DNA of 64,000 nt from Clostridium sp. AM22-11AC (GTDB lineage Bacteria > Bacillota > Clostridia > Lachnospirales > Lachnospiraceae). The translations under genes and the position numbers were made by a program. Position 1 is the first letter of the stretch. Every line of letters begins with the position of its first letter. The notes beneath the pieces were generated by a model that was not told the DNA's origin, searched no databases, and saw only the letters and a program-made list of their open reading frames with translations. This document shows, one piece after another, positions 62,110-64,000 of this stretch. The stretch covers positions 1 to 64,000 of the forward strand of contig NZ_QUCM01000012.1 in NCBI RefSeq assembly GCF_003473545.1, read 5' to 3'.

Positions 62110-62631
62110 TTATTCAGGCTTTTTCTCTACATATCCCAAAGCCTGTTCCAAAGCTTCCTGTTCTTCATTTCCAAGGACTACATCTGTCTGTCCCCGATCC
62201 ACTTCCTTCATATATATATAGCAGCCTTCCCTGCTGTGGATACAGTTCAGTACAAAACCTGTATTAGTATAATCCAGCATTGCAAATACAAAGCTTAAAT
62301 TACCACCCATTCCCTGAAATGCATTGTACTTCACCATTCCAAATTTCTGAAAGGATGCGCGAAAATTACGGTTTAAGGTACGGATGGAATCCTTTGCCGC
62401 CCGGTCTTCTGCTTTCAGGTTTCGGATCTCTTCAATCTGATCCATGATCACATCTTCCAATGTTTCTGCATCTTTTCCCCGCATAAAATAATCATACTTG
62501 CGGGTCAGACTTTTTAACTGTACCATAGTGGAGATCAAAAAGATCAGTAATATTAACACTAAACCGATCAATCCCAAAATAAGAAATCCCGGGTCAAACG
62601 GAAGCTGATTTAAAATACTGGTTTCCATCAT
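62110..62631 (-). CDS. DUF4446 family membrane protein
   Basis: 173 residues. One N-terminal membrane helix (~14-35, FLILGLIGLVLILLIFLIS), a charged coil (~40-85), then the conserved DUF4446 end (NAFQGMGGNLSFVFAMLD, GFVLNCIHSREGCYIY). Its constant place next to soj-parB in Clostridia suggests a link to chromosome segregation or sporulation, but function is unknown. It starts 25 bases after parB. Confidence 0.85.
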   Translation of the reverse strand: MMETSILNQLPFDPGFLILGLIGLVLILLIFLISTMVQLKSLTRKYDYFMRGKDAETLEDVIMDQIEEIRNLKAEDRAAKDSIRTLNRNFRASFQKFGMVKYNAFQGMGGNLSFVFAMLDYTNTGFVLNCIHSREGCYIYMKEVDRGQTDVVLGNEEQEALEQALGYVEKKPE

Positions 62632-62656
62632 GAATGCATCATTCTCCTTCTGTCGA

Positions 62657-63583
62657 TCAGCCGATGGATTCTATCATTTCCACGATTCTTTCCAGTTCCG
62701 CTTCAGAATAATATTCGATTTCAATTCGGCCTTTATTTTTGTCTTTATTATGTATACTTACCTTGGTTCCCATAACAGATTTCATTCTGTCTTCCAGATT
62801 TTGGTAGATCAGTGTGAGAGCTTCATCCTGTTTCTTTTCTTCTTTCTTCTCTCCCGCTGCTTCCCGCTGCATCCGCTTTACCAGTTTTTCTGTTTCACGG
62901 ACACTTAACTTTTTGTCCAGAACTTCTTTTGCTGCTTTTAACTGCAGTCCCTTGTCCTCCAGTGAAAGGAAAGCCCTTGCATGTCCACTGGTAATCACAC
63001 CCTGGATCAGCATATTCTGGATCTGCTCATCCAGTTTTAAAAGGCGCATAGTATTGGTAATAGCAACACGGCTCTTTGCCACACTGGCAGCGATCTCTTC
63101 CTGTGTAAGATCAAACTCCCTGATCAGCTTCTGATAAGCCAAAGCTTCTTCGATCGGATTTAAGTCTGCCCTCTGTACATTTTCGATCAGAGAGATCTCC
63201 ATTGCTTCCTGTCTGCTGTATTCTTTTAATACTGCAGGAACTTCTTTTAATCCAGCTGCTTTTGCAGCGCGCCATCTGCGCTCCCCTGCAATGATCTCAT
63301 AAAAGCTGCCTGACTTCTGTACCAGAAGAGGCTGAAGAACTCCATACTGTTTAATAGACCCCGCCAGCTCATTGATCTGTTCTTCGTCAAATGTTTTCCT
63401 CGGCTGTTCCTTATTCGGCTGGATCAGATCCAGTTTGAGCATAAGAATGCGTCCTTTTTCATCGATCTCCTCTGCAGCAGCTGCCCTTTTCGCTTTTGCT
63501 TTTTCAAGCTCTTCTTTGCTCTCTTTTACAACATCTTCACCGAAAATCGCCCCCAGGCCTTTTCCTAATCCCTTCTTTGCCAT
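62657..63583 (-). CDS. parB: Chromosome partitioning protein ParB (Spo0J)
   Basis: 308 residues. N-terminal GLGKGLGAIFGED binds Soj; the CTPase/ParB core has QPRKTFDEEQINELA and GERRWRAAKAAGL; an HTH (LTQEEIAASVAKSRVAITN) reads parS; the C-terminal ~60 residues form the dimer coil. It spreads from parS as a CTP clamp and loads SMC. Its start overlaps the soj stop by one base (TAATG). Confidence 0.95.
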   Translation of the reverse strand: MAKKGLGKGLGAIFGEDVVKESKEELEKAKAKRAAAAEEIDEKGRILMLKLDLIQPNKEQPRKTFDEEQINELAGSIKQYGVLQPLLVQKSGSFYEIIAGERRWRAAKAAGLKEVPAVLKEYSRQEAMEISLIENVQRADLNPIEEALAYQKLIREFDLTQEEIAASVAKSRVAITNTMRLLKLDEQIQNMLIQGVITSGHARAFLSLEDKGLQLKAAKEVLDKKLSVRETEKLVKRMQREAAGEKKEEKKQDEALTLIYQNLEDRMKSVMGTKVSIHNKDKNKGRIEIEYYSEAELERIVEMIESIG

Positions 63584-64000
63584 TATAACTCTTCTCCTCT
63601 GCTTATCACTTCCGCTGCCAGCATCCGATAACTTTCTGCACCTGTTGAACGGGTGTCATAAAGATTAATGGACTTACCGTGACTTGGTGCTTCTGCAAGT
63701 CTTACATTTCTTGGAATAATAGTTTTATAAATGGTCTGATTTAAATTGCTCTTTACGCTCTCCACAACCTGCAAAGATAAATTGGTGCGGGCATCATACA
63801 TGGTAAATACAACCCCTTCCAGTTCCAGCTGTGGATTTAATTTTTTTCTTACCAGTTCTACTGTCTTTAATACCTGATTTAATCCTTCCAGAGCATAATA
63901 CTCACACTGGATCGGTACCAGTACCGTATCTGCTGCTGTCAATGCATTAATTGTCAGGATATTCAAAGATGGCGGACAATCGATCAGAATAAAATCATAA
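63583..64000 (-). CDS. soj: ParA-family ATPase Soj, C-terminal part
   Basis: Partial gene; the frame is open to the right edge, so the start and Walker A are outside the window. The visible ~138 residues begin [15 protein letters not shown] (Walker B region) and include [16 protein letters not shown] and [18 protein letters not shown]. Soj is the ATPase partner of ParB in origin segregation and control of DnaA/sporulation. Confidence 0.93.
   Translation of the reverse strand, partial: YDFILIDCPPSLNILTINALTAADTVLVPIQCEYYALEGLNQVLKTVELVRKKLNPQLELEGVVFTMYDARTNLSLQVVESVKSNLNQTIYKTIIPRNVRLAEAPSHGKSINLYDTRSTGAESYRMLAAEVISRGEEL

Overview
The window looks like chromosomal DNA of a strictly anaerobic Clostridia member, most likely Lachnospiraceae. 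The grounds are AGGAGG-type ribosome binding sites, sigma-A promoters, an S-box (SAM-I) leader ahead of metK, a fermentative AdhE under apparent Rex control, a mannose-family PTS with a LevR-type regulator, YesMN/LplABC-type sugar uptake, and a DUF4446 gene beside soj-parB. The right end is close to the replication origin: it carries soj (cut by the window edge), parB and two parS sites (one perfect 16-mer at 52916, one 15/16 match at 62062).

Layout. 1-4.6 kb: end of an FGGY sugar kinase; a HipA-type kinase gene paired with an HTH regulator; a VTT-domain membrane protein; a YdjM-like membrane protein; purC. 4.6-10.1 kb: a four-gene minus-strand operon encoding an HsdM-like N6-adenine methylase, an unusual HsdS-like specificity protein, a Septu/PtuA-like ABC ATPase and an HNH nuclease, with no HsdR. 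This is the best candidate in the window for an undescribed (defence) system. 10.2-15.2 kb: a BMP-type nucleoside ABC importer whose ATPase gene is split by a frameshift. 15.2-20.7 kb: a diguanylate cyclase, a LysR regulator divergent from a sodium-coupled NSS symporter, and a HAD phosphatase. 20.9-27.7 kb: a LevR-like regulator (frameshifted near its start), PTS IIB-IIC-IID, a neutral-ceramidase-like hydrolase and PTS IIA, apparently one catabolic operon. 27.8-31.7 kb: a DUF1275 membrane protein and two secreted surface proteins. 32-41.9 kb: a sugar-uptake and degradation locus (YesMN two-component system, LplABC-like importer, serine hydrolase, GH13 sucrose-phosphorylase-like enzyme). 42-48.1 kb: a formate/nitrite channel, a 33-residue membrane peptide, and a potassium operon ktrB-ktrA-kdpD-kdpE without any kdpFABC. 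48.2-64 kb: an AraC regulator, an AEC transporter, gdhA, adenosine deaminase, adhE, metK, murA, a large unknown membrane-anchored protein, DUF4446, parB and soj.

Working together: potassium uptake, its sensor kinase and response regulator form one operon, and the kinase keeps a motif resembling the reported c-di-AMP site of KdpD. The PTS operon probably imports a substrate that the ceramidase-like enzyme deacylates. The methylase, specificity, ATPase and HNH genes are almost contiguous and should act as one complex. Two genes (nupO-like ATPase and LevR-like regulator) are broken by apparent single-base losses in short homopolymers, so sequencing error must be excluded before either is called a pseudogene.

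No rRNA, tRNA, CRISPR array or insertion sequence was recognised. All assignments rest on reading translated sequence and motifs by eye; no database search or structure prediction was run.
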